64,000 nt of DNA from Oleidesulfovibrio alaskensis DSM 16109 (GCF_000482745.1 NZ_AXWQ01000007.1:1-64000), one strand, 5' to 3'. Shown: positions 17,385 through 27,059, counted from the stretch's first letter. Notes: generated by a model from the sequence alone, not told the origin. Translations and numbers: made by a program.

Positions 17385-18476
17385 TCAGCTCCCGATATTG
17401 TATTTGAAATAGGCGGCGCAGCTTCCTTCGGTGGAAACCATGCACGGTCCCACGGGGCGGGCGGGTGTGCAGGCCTTGGCAAACAGCGGACAGTTGTCGG
17501 GCTGCATTTTGCCCTTGAGCACATCGCCGCATCTGCATCCGGGTGTGTTGGGCACGTCCCGCAGGGTCAGTTCCTGCTGTTCCATGGCGTCGAATTGTCT
17601 GTAGGCGTCGGTGAACACCAGCCCGCTGTCGGGTATGGTGCCGATGCCGCGCCACAGCGCGTCTGCAGGACGGAATACCTCGTACATGATGCTGCGCGCC
17701 TTGGGGTTGCCGTTGTCGCTTACCGCGCGGCTGTACTGGTTGGTGATGGCGTATTCGCCTCGGCGGCGCATCTGCACCATCAGCAGCAGCGCCTGCAGAA
17801 CGTCGGCAGGGTCAAAACCGGCCACCACGCCGGGGGTGTGAAACTGTTCGGCCACAAAGTTGTACGGGGCCGTGCCCAGAATGGTGGAAACATGTCCCGG
17901 CAGCAGAAAAGCATCCACTGCACAGTCAGGGTCGGAAAGCAGCGCGCCCAGAGCGGGGGGCACCAGTTTGTGAAAGGAAAGTACCTGAAAATTCTTCAGC
18001 CCCTGCCGGTCTGCGGTTTTGATGGTGGCGGCCACGGCGGGGGTGGGGGGTTCAAAACCGATGCCCAGAAAAACCACCGTGGACTGCGGGTGGGCAGCGG
18101 CAAGTGACAGTGCGTCCACGGGTGAATAGACCACTTCGATGCGGGCACCGGCGGCCTGTGCGCTTTTAAGTGTTTTGCCGCCGGGGCCGGGAACACGCAT
18201 AAGGTCGCCGAACGTGGCGATGATCACCTTGTCGCGTTCCGCCAGTTCCAGATAGGCGGCTATCTCGCTTTCGTGGGTCACACAGACCGGACACCCGGGG
18301 CCGGACACATGGACGACCTGTTCCGGCAGCAGCGGGCGCAGACCGCTCTGGAATATGGCCACGGTATGTGTGCCGCACACTTCCATGAAACGCAGCGGGG
18401 CGTCTGTCTCGGCACGAAGCCGGTCCAGCAGCCCGCGGCACAGCACAGGATCTTTGAACGCATTGGAAAAGTTCAC
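17385..18476 (-). CDS. hypD: HypD, [NiFe]-hydrogenase maturation Fe-S protein
   Basis: A 363-residue scaffold that, with HypC, holds the Fe(CN)2CO unit. Conserved Cys residues occur in MEVCGTHTVAIF and SGPGCPVCVT. A C-terminal set occurs in GCRCGDVLKG, DNCPLFAKACTP and EGSCAAYF, which bind the 4Fe-4S cluster. Only hypD and hypE are here, so hypABCF must lie elsewhere. A TTGACA hexamer at 18638-18643 on the minus strand could be the -35 box of its promoter; no convincing -10 is seen. Confidence 0.95.
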   Translation of the reverse strand: MNFSNAFKDPVLCRGLLDRLRAETDAPLRFMEVCGTHTVAIFQSGLRPLLPEQVVHVSGPGCPVCVTHESEIAAYLELAERDKVIIATFGDLMRVPGPGGKTLKSAQAAGARIEVVYSPVDALSLAAAHPQSTVVFLGIGFEPPTPAVAATIKTADRQGLKNFQVLSFHKLVPPALGALLSDPDCAVDAFLLPGHVSTILGTAPYNFVAEQFHTPGVVAGFDPADVLQALLLMVQMRRRGEYAITNQYSRAVSDNGNPKARSIMYEVFRPADALWRGIGTIPDSGLVFTDAYRQFDAMEQQELTLRDVPNTPGCRCGDVLKGKMQPDNCPLFAKACTPARPVGPCMVSTEGSCAAYFKYNIGS

Positions 18477-18777
18477 GTGGTATCCTTCCTTCCTCTAGAG
18501 GTGCGGGGGCCGCAGAAGCACGGAACGGCAGAAGGGCGTTTTTTCCGCGCGTTGCGGCAGGGCCGCGGTGCGGCGGGCCCGACGCCGCGGCACCGGTACG
18601 CGTGACAGTCTAGTAGCTACGCTCAAGAACCTTTACCTGTCAACTTGGCGGGATTCGTGATGATTTGGGCATACAGACAGCCCGCACGGGGGCGGCGGCT
18701 TTGCTTTTTTATCTGCGTGTTGGTACACCGGAATAAAGCAAGATGCAGCACGGGCTGCCGAGCGAGGTATTGCAGTT
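18477..18777. other. Divergent intergenic region between hypD and the HD-domain gene
   Basis: About 300 bp without a supported gene. It contains a GC-rich stretch with GCGGC runs near hypD, a TTGACA hexamer on the minus strand at 18638-18643, and nothing else I recognise. Confidence 0.5.
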
Positions 18778-19416
18778 ATGAAAACGGGCACACAGGCCGC
18801 GGAACGCAGACCGCTGCGGGAAGAAGAAACCCCGCCGCGGTTTTTTGCCGCGGATGCGCGCTGGAACGTGCCGGAACCGGCAGCCTGCCGGCTGCTGTGG
18901 AATAAATACGCCATGCCGGACCACATCCGGCAGCACAGCGAGGCCGTGGCGCAGGTGGCGCACACCATAGCCCTGCATGCGCGGCGCAGCGGTATGAATG
19001 TCTGCGCCGACACGGTGCTTGCCAGCGCCCTGCTGCATGATCTCGCGAAAATATATACCATACTGCACGGCGGCAACCACGCACAGCTGGGGGCTGCATG
19101 GGTGCTGAAAGAAACCGGCAACCCCGCCATAGCACAGGGTGTCGTGCACCATGTGTGGTGGCCGTGGAGCATCTCGCTTGACAGGCATTTTCTGCCGTGC
19201 GTCATCATATATGCCGATAAACGCGTACGCCACGAGCGTATCGTGTCGCTTGCCGAACGGTATGACGACCTTATGGTGCGTTACGGCAGAACGGAAAAAA
19301 GCAGGCAGTACATAACCCTGTCGCTGGAACAGGCTGCAGATATTGAGCGCGCTCTTGCAGAGCGACTGGAGATAGATTTCAATGCGTATTCTTTTGATAG
19401 CCGGGGGCTGGTCTGA
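18778..19416 (+). CDS. HD-domain metal-dependent phosphohydrolase
   Basis: A 212-residue soluble protein. HSEAVAQVAHTIA, the HD pair in LLHDLAKI (about residue 85) and VVHHVWW supply the metal ligands of the HD superfamily, which hydrolyse nucleotides or other phosphoesters. The C-terminus has YADKRVRHERIVSLAERYDD, common in small HD proteins related to YqeK/RelA-type hydrolases. The substrate is unknown. It overlaps the next gene (ddl) by 35 bp, so expression is probably coupled. No strong ribosome-binding site is seen before 18778. Confidence 0.75.
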   Translation: MKTGTQAAERRPLREEETPPRFFAADARWNVPEPAACRLLWNKYAMPDHIRQHSEAVAQVAHTIALHARRSGMNVCADTVLASALLHDLAKIYTILHGGNHAQLGAAWVLKETGNPAIAQGVVHHVWWPWSISLDRHFLPCVIIYADKRVRHERIVSLAERYDDLMVRYGRTEKSRQYITLSLEQAADIERALAERLEIDFNAYSFDSRGLV

Positions 19417-20308
19417 GGAACGGGACGTATCGCTTTCCGGTGCGCGGGGCATTCACGCCGCGCTGGAGCGGCTGGGGCATCAGGTTACTCTTTTTGACCC
19501 CTGCCGGACGCTTGCGGGCCTTCTGGAGGCTGCACAGGCACATGATTTCGCCTTTTTAAACCTGCACGGGCAACCGGGAGAAGACGGCCTTGTGCAGGCG
19601 CTGCTGGAAACGGCCGGCGTGCCGTATCAGGGGTCCGGCCCTGCGGGGTCTTTTCTGGCGCTGAACAAGGCCGCGGCAAAGGAAGTGTTTGTCAGAAACG
19701 GCCTGCCCACACCGGAATGGGTTTTTCTGCCGGCGCATCCGGGAGCGGACTGGGAGCCGCCTTTCGCTTTTCCGGCATTTATCAAGTCCAACAACGGCGG
19801 ATCAAGCCTTGCTCTGCACCGCGTCAGCTGCCCGGGCGAGCTTGCCCGCGCGCTTGACGAGCTTTTCACCCGCGGCGGCGAGGCCATTATAGAACCCGCC
19901 GTGGAAGGCGTGGAGGTGACTTGCGGTGTGCTGGGCGACGAAGCCTTGCCGCCCATTCTCATCCGTCCGCTGGGCGCCGGATTTTTTGATTATGCCAGCA
20001 AATACACTCCGGGGCAGGCGGAAGAACTGTGTCCCGCGCCGCTGCCCGGAGAAGTTACGGCCAAGGTGCGCGAATACGCGCTGCGGGCGCACCGCGCACT
20101 GGGGCTGCGCGGTTACAGCCGTTCAGATTTTATTCTGACGCCTGCCGGAGCATTGTCCCTGCTGGAAGTGAACACGCTGCCGGGCATGACGGCCACAAGC
20201 CTGCTGCCGCAGGAAGCGGCTGCCGTGGGCATTTCCTTTGACGGGTTGATCGGGCGGCTTATCGAGCTGGGACTGGCCGCCCACGGCAAACAACAGGAGA
20301 AGGCATGA
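19382..20308 (+). CDS. ddl: D-alanine--D-alanine ligase
   Basis: A 308-residue ATP-grasp enzyme that makes the D-Ala-D-Ala dipeptide of peptidoglycan precursors. Seen motifs are GGWSEERDVSLSGA at the N-terminus, LHGQPGEDGLVQALLE, SNNGGSSLALHRV, EGVEVTCGVLGDEALPP, SRSDFILTPAGALSLLEVNTLPGMT with the metal-binding Glu-x-Asn, and a C-terminal helix. Length is typical. It is embedded between an overlapping HD gene and waaA (ATGA overlap), forming an envelope-biosynthesis operon. Confidence 0.95.
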   Translation: MRILLIAGGWSEERDVSLSGARGIHAALERLGHQVTLFDPCRTLAGLLEAAQAHDFAFLNLHGQPGEDGLVQALLETAGVPYQGSGPAGSFLALNKAAAKEVFVRNGLPTPEWVFLPAHPGADWEPPFAFPAFIKSNNGGSSLALHRVSCPGELARALDELFTRGGEAIIEPAVEGVEVTCGVLGDEALPPILIRPLGAGFFDYASKYTPGQAEELCPAPLPGEVTAKVREYALRAHRALGLRGYSRSDFILTPAGALSLLEVNTLPGMTATSLLPQEAAAVGISFDGLIGRLIELGLAAHGKQQEKA

Positions 20309-21582
20309 CCCTGAGCGCAAGACACCGTCTGCTGCTTTCGCTGTATGGCGCGGCATGGCGGCTGTGCCGCCCCCTGCTGGCACGTCACCGCCGGCTGCGG
20401 CACGGTTTTGACGAGCGGCTGGCACCCCGCGGGCGCACCCCGCAGGCAGATCTGTGGATCCAGTCGGCATCGGTCGGTGAATCGTATCTTGCGTGGCAGC
20501 TGCTGCGCCATCTGCCGCAGGGCAGTGCAGGCAGCGTGCTGCTGACCACATGCACGGTGCAGGGGCGCGGTATTCTTGATTCTGCCGCGGCCTGGTGTGC
20601 GGAGCACCGGCCGGACATGCGTGTGGAAGTGCGCTTTTTTCCTTTAGACGAACCCGCCGTGATGCGCCGCGCGCTGCAGCTTACGGGCGCCCGTGCCGTG
20701 GTGCTGCTTGAAACGGAGCTGTGGCCTGCGCTGATGGCGGCCTGTGCGCAGGCCGGTGTACCCTATGTTGTTGTCAACGGACGCATGACGCCGGGAAGTC
20801 TTGCGGGCTATCTCAATTTTGACGGATTTCTGCGCGCGGTGCCTCCGGCTGCCGTGCTGGCCATGTCGGAGCACGATGCGGCCCGTTATGCGGTGCTGTT
20901 CGGCCACGGGCGGGTGCGCGTGATGCCCAACATCAAGTTCGACAGAGTTCCGCAGGGCGCAGCGCAGGGACCCAACCCGCTGCTGGGTACGGTGTTCAGG
21001 CCGGGAACATCAGTTGCCGTGCTGGCTTCTGTGCGCCGCGAGGAAGAAGAGGATGCGGAATATCTGCTGCGGGCGGTGGCCGGAGAACGTCCGCGCACCT
21101 GCATCGCGCTGGTGCCGCGCCATCTGGAGCGGGTGGCCCGCTGGCGCGTCCGGCTTGACGAGGTGGGGATGCCGTGGGTGCTGCGTTCTGCCGTGCGTGA
21201 ACCCGTGGCGCCCGGTACGGTGGTTCTGTGGGATGCTTTCGGCGAACTGGACCATGTGTACGCACTGGCCCGCGGTGTCTTTGTGGGCGGCAGTCTGCGC
21301 CCGCTGGGCGGACAGAATTTTCTTGAACCGCTGGCACACGGCATCGTGCCTGTTATCGGGCCGCACTGGAGTAATTTTTACTGGGTGGGCGACGATATAA
21401 TGGAGCAGGGGCTTGTGCAGCGTACCGGCGGGCCGGAGGAGGCAGCGCAGGAACTGCTGCGTCTGCTCAGACGTCCGGCCCCCAAGACAAGAGTGGCGGC
21501 ACGGTTTGCCGGATATGTTGAAAAACGCCGCGGCGGTGCCCGCATGGCCGCTGAAACCGTGGCGGAAATTATCCGCAGCTGA
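20305..21582 (+). CDS. waaA: Kdo transferase (WaaA/KdtA)
   Basis: A 425-residue GT-B glycosyltransferase that attaches Kdo to lipid A precursor at the inner membrane. RHRRLRHGFDERLA supplies the family acidic residue, followed by the signature WIQSASVGESYLAW. LLTTCTVQGRGI, RFFPLDEPAVMRRAL, LLETELWPALM, VVNGRMTPGS and the C-terminal GGSLRPLGGQNFLEPLAHGIVPVIGPH are all characteristic. Start is at the ATGA overlap with ddl, preceded by AGGAGAAGG. It indicates a lipopolysaccharide-bearing outer membrane. Confidence 0.93.
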   Translation: MTLSARHRLLLSLYGAAWRLCRPLLARHRRLRHGFDERLAPRGRTPQADLWIQSASVGESYLAWQLLRHLPQGSAGSVLLTTCTVQGRGILDSAAAWCAEHRPDMRVEVRFFPLDEPAVMRRALQLTGARAVVLLETELWPALMAACAQAGVPYVVVNGRMTPGSLAGYLNFDGFLRAVPPAAVLAMSEHDAARYAVLFGHGRVRVMPNIKFDRVPQGAAQGPNPLLGTVFRPGTSVAVLASVRREEEEDAEYLLRAVAGERPRTCIALVPRHLERVARWRVRLDEVGMPWVLRSAVREPVAPGTVVLWDAFGELDHVYALARGVFVGGSLRPLGGQNFLEPLAHGIVPVIGPHWSNFYWVGDDIMEQGLVQRTGGPEEAAQELLRLLRRPAPKTRVAARFAGYVEKRRGGARMAAETVAEIIRS

Positions 21583-21612
21583 CCTGCATTTTCGGTTTAC
21601 GCACAGCTTCAG

Positions 21613-21649
21613 GCTGCCGCCGGTGTTATCTCCGGTTGGCAGCTTTTTT
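21613..21649 (+). terminator. Intrinsic terminator of the ddl-waaA operon
   Basis: Stem GCTGCC-g-CCGG paired with CCGG-tt-GGCAGC, with an 8-nt loop, followed by six T. It lies 31 bp past the waaA stop. Confidence 0.8.
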
Positions 21650-21720
21650 AGTGTCTGCGGGGTGCCGCAGCCGCGCGCATGGCGCACGCCAGCGCATTGC
21701 TGCATGCGTGTGTAGCCCGC

Positions 21721-21739
21721 AGTTTGCATAGTGCAAACT
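21721..21739. promoter_or_regulatory. Palindrome AGTTTGCA-TAG-TGCAAACT
   Basis: A perfect 8-bp inverted repeat with a 3-nt centre, about 170 bp before the chemoreceptor start. A further GTTTGCA follows at 21753-21759. It has no T-tract, so an operator is more likely than a terminator. The binding protein is unknown. Confidence 0.4.
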
Positions 21740-21907
21740 TTTGTTTGCATTTATTCTGCCGGCAGAAAAACGTCCACAGCACATAACCGTTGTAAAGACG
21801 AACGTCTGTGGTGTTCAGTGCCGGTGGCATTTAATTTGCTTGATATACGGATTTGTTCTTCCGCACTGTGGCGGGTATTCTTTCATGCTTTCAAAGGGGG
21901 AGGCATC

Positions 21908-23671
21908 GTGAATTGTTTCAAGACCATTAAAGGCAAGATAACAGGTATCATTGTTATCTGTATAGTCTCCATGCTCTGCATTCTCGGTTTATCTGTGGGT
22001 ACGCTGGCCAAGCTGCACGGATCTTTTGTCAGCATGAAGGAAAATACACTGGATGGTAAAGTTGCCACAACGGCCATAAACAGAGACATTAACTATGTAA
22101 GCCGTCTTACCCGGAATATAATGCTTGGTAGTGACGCAGATAAAGATATAGATAAGCTGCAAAAGCGCATTGAAGCCATAGAAAAAAACTTTGTGATACT
22201 TGAAGGCGGCGCTGTGGGTGCAGAAGAGCGACAGCTTGTTGTCAAGGCAAAGAGAGCTGCGCTTGCTTTTGTACAGGACGGATTGCGCTTTGCCACAAAA
22301 ATGCAGTCCATTCCTGAGGGGATGCGGCATCTGCAGTATGCGGAATACGGTCAGTCCGCCACACCGCTGGCGCAGCAGTCGCGTAAATATTTCGGCGAAC
22401 TGACTACAATAAAAGACAAAGCCTACGATAACGAAGTCTACCGTTTCAAGGACACCATAGCGTTTCTCAAGTGGTGCATCATCGGTGTTTCAGCAGGAAT
22501 CATTGTGCTTATAGTCACATTGTGTCTGCTGCTTATGCGTTCCATTATCCGTCCGCTGGGCGAACTGACAGCCTACACCGGTGCAGTGGCCGCAGGAGAC
22601 TACAGCTGCAGCATTGATTCCACACGTTTTTCCGGCGAACTGGGCGAAACGGCTGTTTCTGTGCATACCATGGTGGACAGTTTGCGGCGCAGCATGACGG
22701 AAGCCGAGGAACACAGCGCGCAGGCAGATGAAAAGGCGGAGCAGGCAAGGAAGGCGACTCTTGAAGCCGAAGAGGAACGGGCACGCATTACATCGCTGCT
22801 TAACATGATGCACGATCTTACGTCGCAGGTGGCTGCCATTGTTGACGAGCTGAATGTGGAAGCGGCGGGGCTTGAAAGTGATTCCAACGAGATTGCGGCA
22901 GGGGCGCAGTCCCAGCATGCCCGTTCGCAGGAAACGGCCACCGCCATGGAGGAGATGACTGCCACCATAGCGGAAGTGGCGCGCAATGCTTCGCTGGCGG
23001 CGCGTAATGTCACGCAGAGCAAAGCCGATGCAGAAAGCGGTTTTGCCGTGGTGCAGCAGGTTATCACTGCCACCAACGACGTCCATGTGCAGACCACGCG
23101 TATGCAAGAGACTCTGGGCGAACTGAGCCATCGCGTGGAAGGCATCGGAGACATTATGGGCGTGATCACCGATATCGCCGACCAGACAAATCTGCTGGCG
23201 CTGAACGCCGCCATCGAGGCCGCACGCGCAGGTGACGCCGGACGCGGTTTTGCCGTGGTGGCTGACGAAGTGCGTAAACTGGCCGAAAAAACCATGCAGG
23301 CAACCCGCGAGGTGGGCGAGGCCATCAAAGGTATTCAGGCCGGAGCCGGAGCCAACGTGGAGAGCATGAACAAGGTTTCGGAAGCCGTGGCCCACAACAA
23401 TGCGCTGACCAACGAGGCGGGTGCCGCACTGGAAGCCATCACCGCACTGGTGGGAGAGTCGGCCGTGCAGGTGACTTCCATTGCCACGGCCGCGGAACAG
23501 CAGTCTGCCGCCTGCGAGGAAGTGAATGAAGCCACTGCCGCGGTGAACAGAATCTGCGCGCAGACTTCTGAAGGCATTTCCCGCTCCGTGCAGCGTATCC
23601 GCAATATCGCCGCGCTGACTGCCGAACTGCACGGTCTGACGGATAAAATCAGTGACGGTTCCGCAGCCTGA
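21908..23671 (+). CDS. Methyl-accepting chemotaxis protein
   Basis: A 587-residue inner-membrane chemoreceptor. TM1 (about residues 8-30) and TM2 (about 175-198) flank a roughly 145-residue periplasmic helical domain of four-helix-bundle type. Then come HAMP (RPLGELTAYTG onward) and a long cytoplasmic coiled coil with the CheA/CheW-binding hairpin tip DIADQTNLLALNAAIEAARAG. Methylation-type Gln/Glu pairs are visible on both sides. The GTG at 21908 is chosen because GGGGGAGG lies just before it and the signal-anchor begins there; an ATG at 21731 gives an implausible extension. The ligand is unknown. Confidence 0.93.
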   Translation: MNCFKTIKGKITGIIVICIVSMLCILGLSVGTLAKLHGSFVSMKENTLDGKVATTAINRDINYVSRLTRNIMLGSDADKDIDKLQKRIEAIEKNFVILEGGAVGAEERQLVVKAKRAALAFVQDGLRFATKMQSIPEGMRHLQYAEYGQSATPLAQQSRKYFGELTTIKDKAYDNEVYRFKDTIAFLKWCIIGVSAGIIVLIVTLCLLLMRSIIRPLGELTAYTGAVAAGDYSCSIDSTRFSGELGETAVSVHTMVDSLRRSMTEAEEHSAQADEKAEQARKATLEAEEERARITSLLNMMHDLTSQVAAIVDELNVEAAGLESDSNEIAAGAQSQHARSQETATAMEEMTATIAEVARNASLAARNVTQSKADAESGFAVVQQVITATNDVHVQTTRMQETLGELSHRVEGIGDIMGVITDIADQTNLLALNAAIEAARAGDAGRGFAVVADEVRKLAEKTMQATREVGEAIKGIQAGAGANVESMNKVSEAVAHNNALTNEAGAALEAITALVGESAVQVTSIATAAEQQSAACEEVNEATAAVNRICAQTSEGISRSVQRIRNIAALTAELHGLTDKISDGSAA

Positions 23672-23742
23672 TGTTCATGCACGGGTTGCCATAGATTCTT
23701 CCGGTGCATGCGCCGTGGCCCGCAGTGCGGCGTATGCGTATG

Positions 23743-23780
23743 AAAAAGGCTTCCCCGTCGGGGGAAGCCTTTTTGTTTTT
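23743..23780. terminator. Strong bidirectional terminator
   Basis: A perfect 14-bp stem AAAAAGGCTTCCCC / GGGGAAGCCTTTTT (23743-23756 with 23761-23774) with a 4-nt loop, followed by GTTTTTG. It serves the chemoreceptor gene and the convergent histidine kinase gene. Confidence 0.93.
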
Positions 23781-23831
23781 GCAGCCTGTATGTGCCGGTG
23801 CATGCGCAGGCGAGGGGGATGACCTCCGGCA

Positions 23832-26800
23832 TTATGTTTTGTGTGCGGGGGACTGTGATGGTTCCCGCTGCGTTTTTCGGGCTTCGCGGTGCGGCTCCGT
23901 ATCGTCGTTGTCCGTCGTGCCTTCTGTCTGCTGCCTGCCTGTCTGGGGGATGACGGTATGGCCGGTGCGCTGGTTTTCCAGCATGGTGACTTCCTGTGCG
24001 GCGTCCGCAGCGGCGGTGCCCTGTCCGGACTGACCGGTGGTTGCGGTGTCGCCTGCCGCACCTGCCGGCGGCTGCCCGGATGTCTGCTCTGCCTGCCTGT
24101 CCGTCGTCACCGTAGTGGCGGATTTGTCGGCCTGCCTGTCTGTCATGTGTTCTGTGGTGTGCTGCGCAGCTGCAGGGGGCTGTTTTCCGGAAGTTTGTTT
24201 TCGGGCAGCCTGTTCTTCGGCAGTCTGTTCGCCGGTAGCTTGTTCTTCGGCAGTCTGTTCCGCCAATTTTTCCGCATTTTGCCCCGCCGTGTGCTCTTCG
24301 GGGGCAGGCAGCTTTGCACCGTCTGCCTGATACTGCGGTGCGGGGGCTCCCGTATTGCGTTCCAGCATGGCAAGCAGCTGCTGCTTACGGAAGGGTTTGG
24401 TCAGATAATCGGTAAAGCCCATGGCAAGACAACGCTGCTTAAAATCTTCCAGCGCATGAGCGGTAAGCGCCACCACAGGAACGGCGGGCATACGGTGGCG
24501 CTGTTCATAGTCGCGTATGGCGGTGGTGGCCATGTAGCCGTCCATGACGGGCATTTCCAGATCCATGAATATGATGTCGTAGCTGTTGAGCATGAAAAGG
24601 CGCAGCCCTTCTTCACCGTTCTCCGCTTCGTCCACCTCGTGGCCGGTGTTTTTCAGATACATTCTGAACAGCAGGCGGTTGTTGGCGCTGTCTTCCACAC
24701 ACAGTATGCGCAGCGGTGCGGCCTGTACCGGCATGGCACATTCTTCGGGCTGCGTTTCCGCGGCGGAACGGTCATGGAGGTCGAGCCGCATTTCCACATA
24801 CACGGCTGTGCCCTGTCCCTGTGTGCTTTCCAGCCAGATGCGCCCGCCCATCATGGTAGTGAGCATACGGCAGATGGAAAGCCCCAGCCCTGTACCGCCG
24901 AACTGCCGCGTGATGGAAGAATCAGCCTGCGTGAAGCTTTCAAAAATGGTCTGCTGCACGTTTTCCGGAATGCCGATACCCGTATCGCGCACGCAGATGC
25001 GCACCATGACCGGTTCACCCGCTGTCAGTTCCTGCTGTCCGGGGGCAGGGCCGACATGTACTTCCACCGAGCCTTCCCGGGTGAACTTTATGGAGTTGCT
25101 GAGCAGGTTGCCCAGAATCTGACGCAGCCGCAGCGAATCACCGCAGTAATTGTCGGGCAGTGTTTCGTCCACATGCAGCGAGAGAGACAGCTGTCTGCTT
25201 TCGGCCTGCGCCGCATGCATGTTTACGGTCATGGTCAGGGTGTCCCGGAGAGAAAACGGCAGACGTTCCAGCGTCAGGCGTCCTGCCTCCAACCTTGAGT
25301 AGTCAAGGATGTCGTTGAGAAGAGCGAGCAGGGTCTGGCCTGACTTGCGGAAAATGTCCACATACAGCCGCTGGTCCGGCGTCAGGTCCGACTCCCAGAG
25401 CAGATCGGCCATGCCCACCACTGCATTCAGAGGGGTGCGCACTTCGTGGCTCATGCGGGCAAGAAATTCACTTTTGGCCTTGCTGGCGGCTTCTGCCGCT
25501 TCACGCTGCTGTTCGGCCTCGCGGCGCCGTTCGCGTTCTGTAATATCTGTCAGTGCGCCTTCAAGATACTGCGGCAGGTCATTTTCGTCATAAACAAGCC
25601 TGACGGAAATGGACACAGGTACCTGACTGCCGTCGCGGCGGTAAAAGCGGGTTTCAAAATCGGAAAGACTGCTGCGTGTGGAAAGCAGTGATTTCAACCG
25701 CTGTCTGTCTGCGGGGTTCACATACAGCTGCGACCCGATATCGGTCACCGTGCCGATGAGTTCTTCGGCGGAACCATAGCCCAGCATTCTGGCCAGTGCT
25801 CTGTTGGCCTTGATGAACCTGCCTTCCAGCGTGGTCTGGTAAATACCCTGTACGGAGCCTTCAAATATTTTGCGGTATTCTTCACGTGCTGACAGCAGTT
25901 CGCGGTTAGCGTATTCCAGCCCTTTGTTGGCATTGGCCAGCCGCAGGGTGGTTTCTTCGTGCTCGTGCAGGGCGTCTAGCAGGTGCGCGCGCTGCTCTTC
26001 CAGACGTCCGGCCATTTTATTGAACGACTGCGCCAGTTCTCCCAGCTCGTCGGAGCCGCCTTCGGACACGCGTACACTCAGGTTGCCGCCTGCCATGCGC
26101 CGGATGGCCTGTACCATTTCATGCAGGGGGCGGGTCAGTTTTTCCGCTGTCCACATGCCCAGCCCCGCTGCCATGACAAGGGCAAGAACAAGGGTGAGCA
26201 CCAGTGTCTGCACGGCGTCGTGCAGATACTGCCGCAGCATGTTGCGGTTGAGCGCCACGGAAAGCACCGCCTGTGTCACGCCGGCGTTGTTGCGCAGCGG
26301 AATGCTGCTGAGCGCATAAGTCGAACCGGCTATCTGCGCCTCGTACTGTGCAGGGCCTTCGGCATTGCGCATGACATCGTAGGTGTTGTCCCAGTCATGT
26401 GTCACCGGCAGCTTGCTTGCGTCGTGCAGAGTGCTTTCCACCCGGAGGTCGGGGTAATGCAGGGTAATGTCGGCCTGTGTCTGTTCTTTGATGTGCTGGA
26501 GCATGCTGCGGTCCAGCGGAAAGGTGGTAACCACGGCGCCGATGGCCTGCAGAGACGACGGCCGGTATACGGGGGCGACGGCTCGCGCGGCCAGACCCGC
26601 CGGAGTGCGTACAATGTCCGATGCCGTGTGCAGCAGAATGCCCTGCATGACCAGCGGGTCTTCCGGCGGGGTCATCCACTGGCGGTTGGCCGTGCGCAGC
26701 GGAACACTGCGCGCAAGTATCCGCCCCTGTGCGTCAAAAACCTCCACAAAGCCCTTGTCCCAGAAGTGCTGACGCGAGAACAGCATGTCGCGCAGGGAGT

Positions 26801-27059
26801 CAGGCTCGGGGTTGCCCTGCAGCGTGTTGAATCCGGCAACCAGACGCGAGACGTTTTCCGCTTCGCGCGTGGTTCTGGATATGGCGGCGCTGACTTTATC
26901 CAGCGCCGTGCGGCTTTGCAGACTCAGGGCGGATGCCGTCTGCTGCATGCTGACCAGCAGCCCCGCCACGGTCATGGTGCAGACAGGCACAAGCGCCACA
27001 AGCAGGGTTACAAGAATGACCCGTAGTCTGATGGATGAAATGCTGAGGCTGATCTTCAT
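23832..27059 (-). CDS. Hybrid sensor histidine kinase with periplasmic sensor, PAS and receiver domains
   Basis: A 1075-residue membrane kinase. TM1 about 11-33; periplasmic cache-like sensor 34-280; TM2 about 285-303; HAMP 304-356; PAS 392-508; HisKA with H538 in MSHEVRTPLN; ATPase with NLLSNSIKF, DTGIGIPEN and GGTGLGLSI; receiver 783-900 with D833 and K888. After residue about 904 comes a 170-residue Gln/Thr/Glu/Ala-rich tail with no recognisable domain and no HPt. Start 27059 makes an ATGA overlap with the binding-protein gene, so the two probably act together: the binding protein may present a ligand to the sensor domain. Output partner is unknown. Confidence 0.92.
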   Translation of the reverse strand: MKISLSISSIRLRVILVTLLVALVPVCTMTVAGLLVSMQQTASALSLQSRTALDKVSAAISRTTREAENVSRLVAGFNTLQGNPEPDSLRDMLFSRQHFWDKGFVEVFDAQGRILARSVPLRTANRQWMTPPEDPLVMQGILLHTASDIVRTPAGLAARAVAPVYRPSSLQAIGAVVTTFPLDRSMLQHIKEQTQADITLHYPDLRVESTLHDASKLPVTHDWDNTYDVMRNAEGPAQYEAQIAGSTYALSSIPLRNNAGVTQAVLSVALNRNMLRQYLHDAVQTLVLTLVLALVMAAGLGMWTAEKLTRPLHEMVQAIRRMAGGNLSVRVSEGGSDELGELAQSFNKMAGRLEEQRAHLLDALHEHEETTLRLANANKGLEYANRELLSAREEYRKIFEGSVQGIYQTTLEGRFIKANRALARMLGYGSAEELIGTVTDIGSQLYVNPADRQRLKSLLSTRSSLSDFETRFYRRDGSQVPVSISVRLVYDENDLPQYLEGALTDITERERRREAEQQREAAEAASKAKSEFLARMSHEVRTPLNAVVGMADLLWESDLTPDQRLYVDIFRKSGQTLLALLNDILDYSRLEAGRLTLERLPFSLRDTLTMTVNMHAAQAESRQLSLSLHVDETLPDNYCGDSLRLRQILGNLLSNSIKFTREGSVEVHVGPAPGQQELTAGEPVMVRICVRDTGIGIPENVQQTIFESFTQADSSITRQFGGTGLGLSICRMLTTMMGGRIWLESTQGQGTAVYVEMRLDLHDRSAAETQPEECAMPVQAAPLRILCVEDSANNRLLFRMYLKNTGHEVDEAENGEEGLRLFMLNSYDIIFMDLEMPVMDGYMATTAIRDYEQRHRMPAVPVVALTAHALEDFKQRCLAMGFTDYLTKPFRKQQLLAMLERNTGAPAPQYQADGAKLPAPEEHTAGQNAEKLAEQTAEEQATGEQTAEEQAARKQTSGKQPPAAAQHTTEHMTDRQADKSATTVTTDRQAEQTSGQPPAGAAGDTATTGQSGQGTAAADAAQEVTMLENQRTGHTVIPQTGRQQTEGTTDNDDTEPHREARKTQREPSQSPAHKT
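24175..24285. repeat. Degenerate 15-bp tandem repeat coding the kinase tail
   Basis: Within the kinase gene the plus strand shows imperfect 15-bp units such as CAGCCTGTTCTTCGG, CAGTCTGTTCGCCGG, TAGCTTGTTCTTCGG and CAGTCTGTTCCGCC. They encode repeats of the type Ala-Glu-Glu-Gln-Thr/Ala. The unit keeps the reading frame, so length variation is tolerated. Confidence 0.8.

Larger units (their letters stand above)
21583..21907. other. Intergenic region before the chemoreceptor gene
   Basis: 325 bp without a gene. It contains the waaA terminator (21613-21649) and a perfect palindrome at 21721-21739 followed by a third TTTGCA copy. The sequence just upstream of the GTG start is AT-richer than the rest. 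Confidence 0.6.

Noticed and set aside
23889..25298. A 469-codon plus-strand frame rich in Cys, Gly and Phe
   Set aside because: Antisense to the kinase; the Cys/Ser repeats are the complement of the 15-bp tail repeat.
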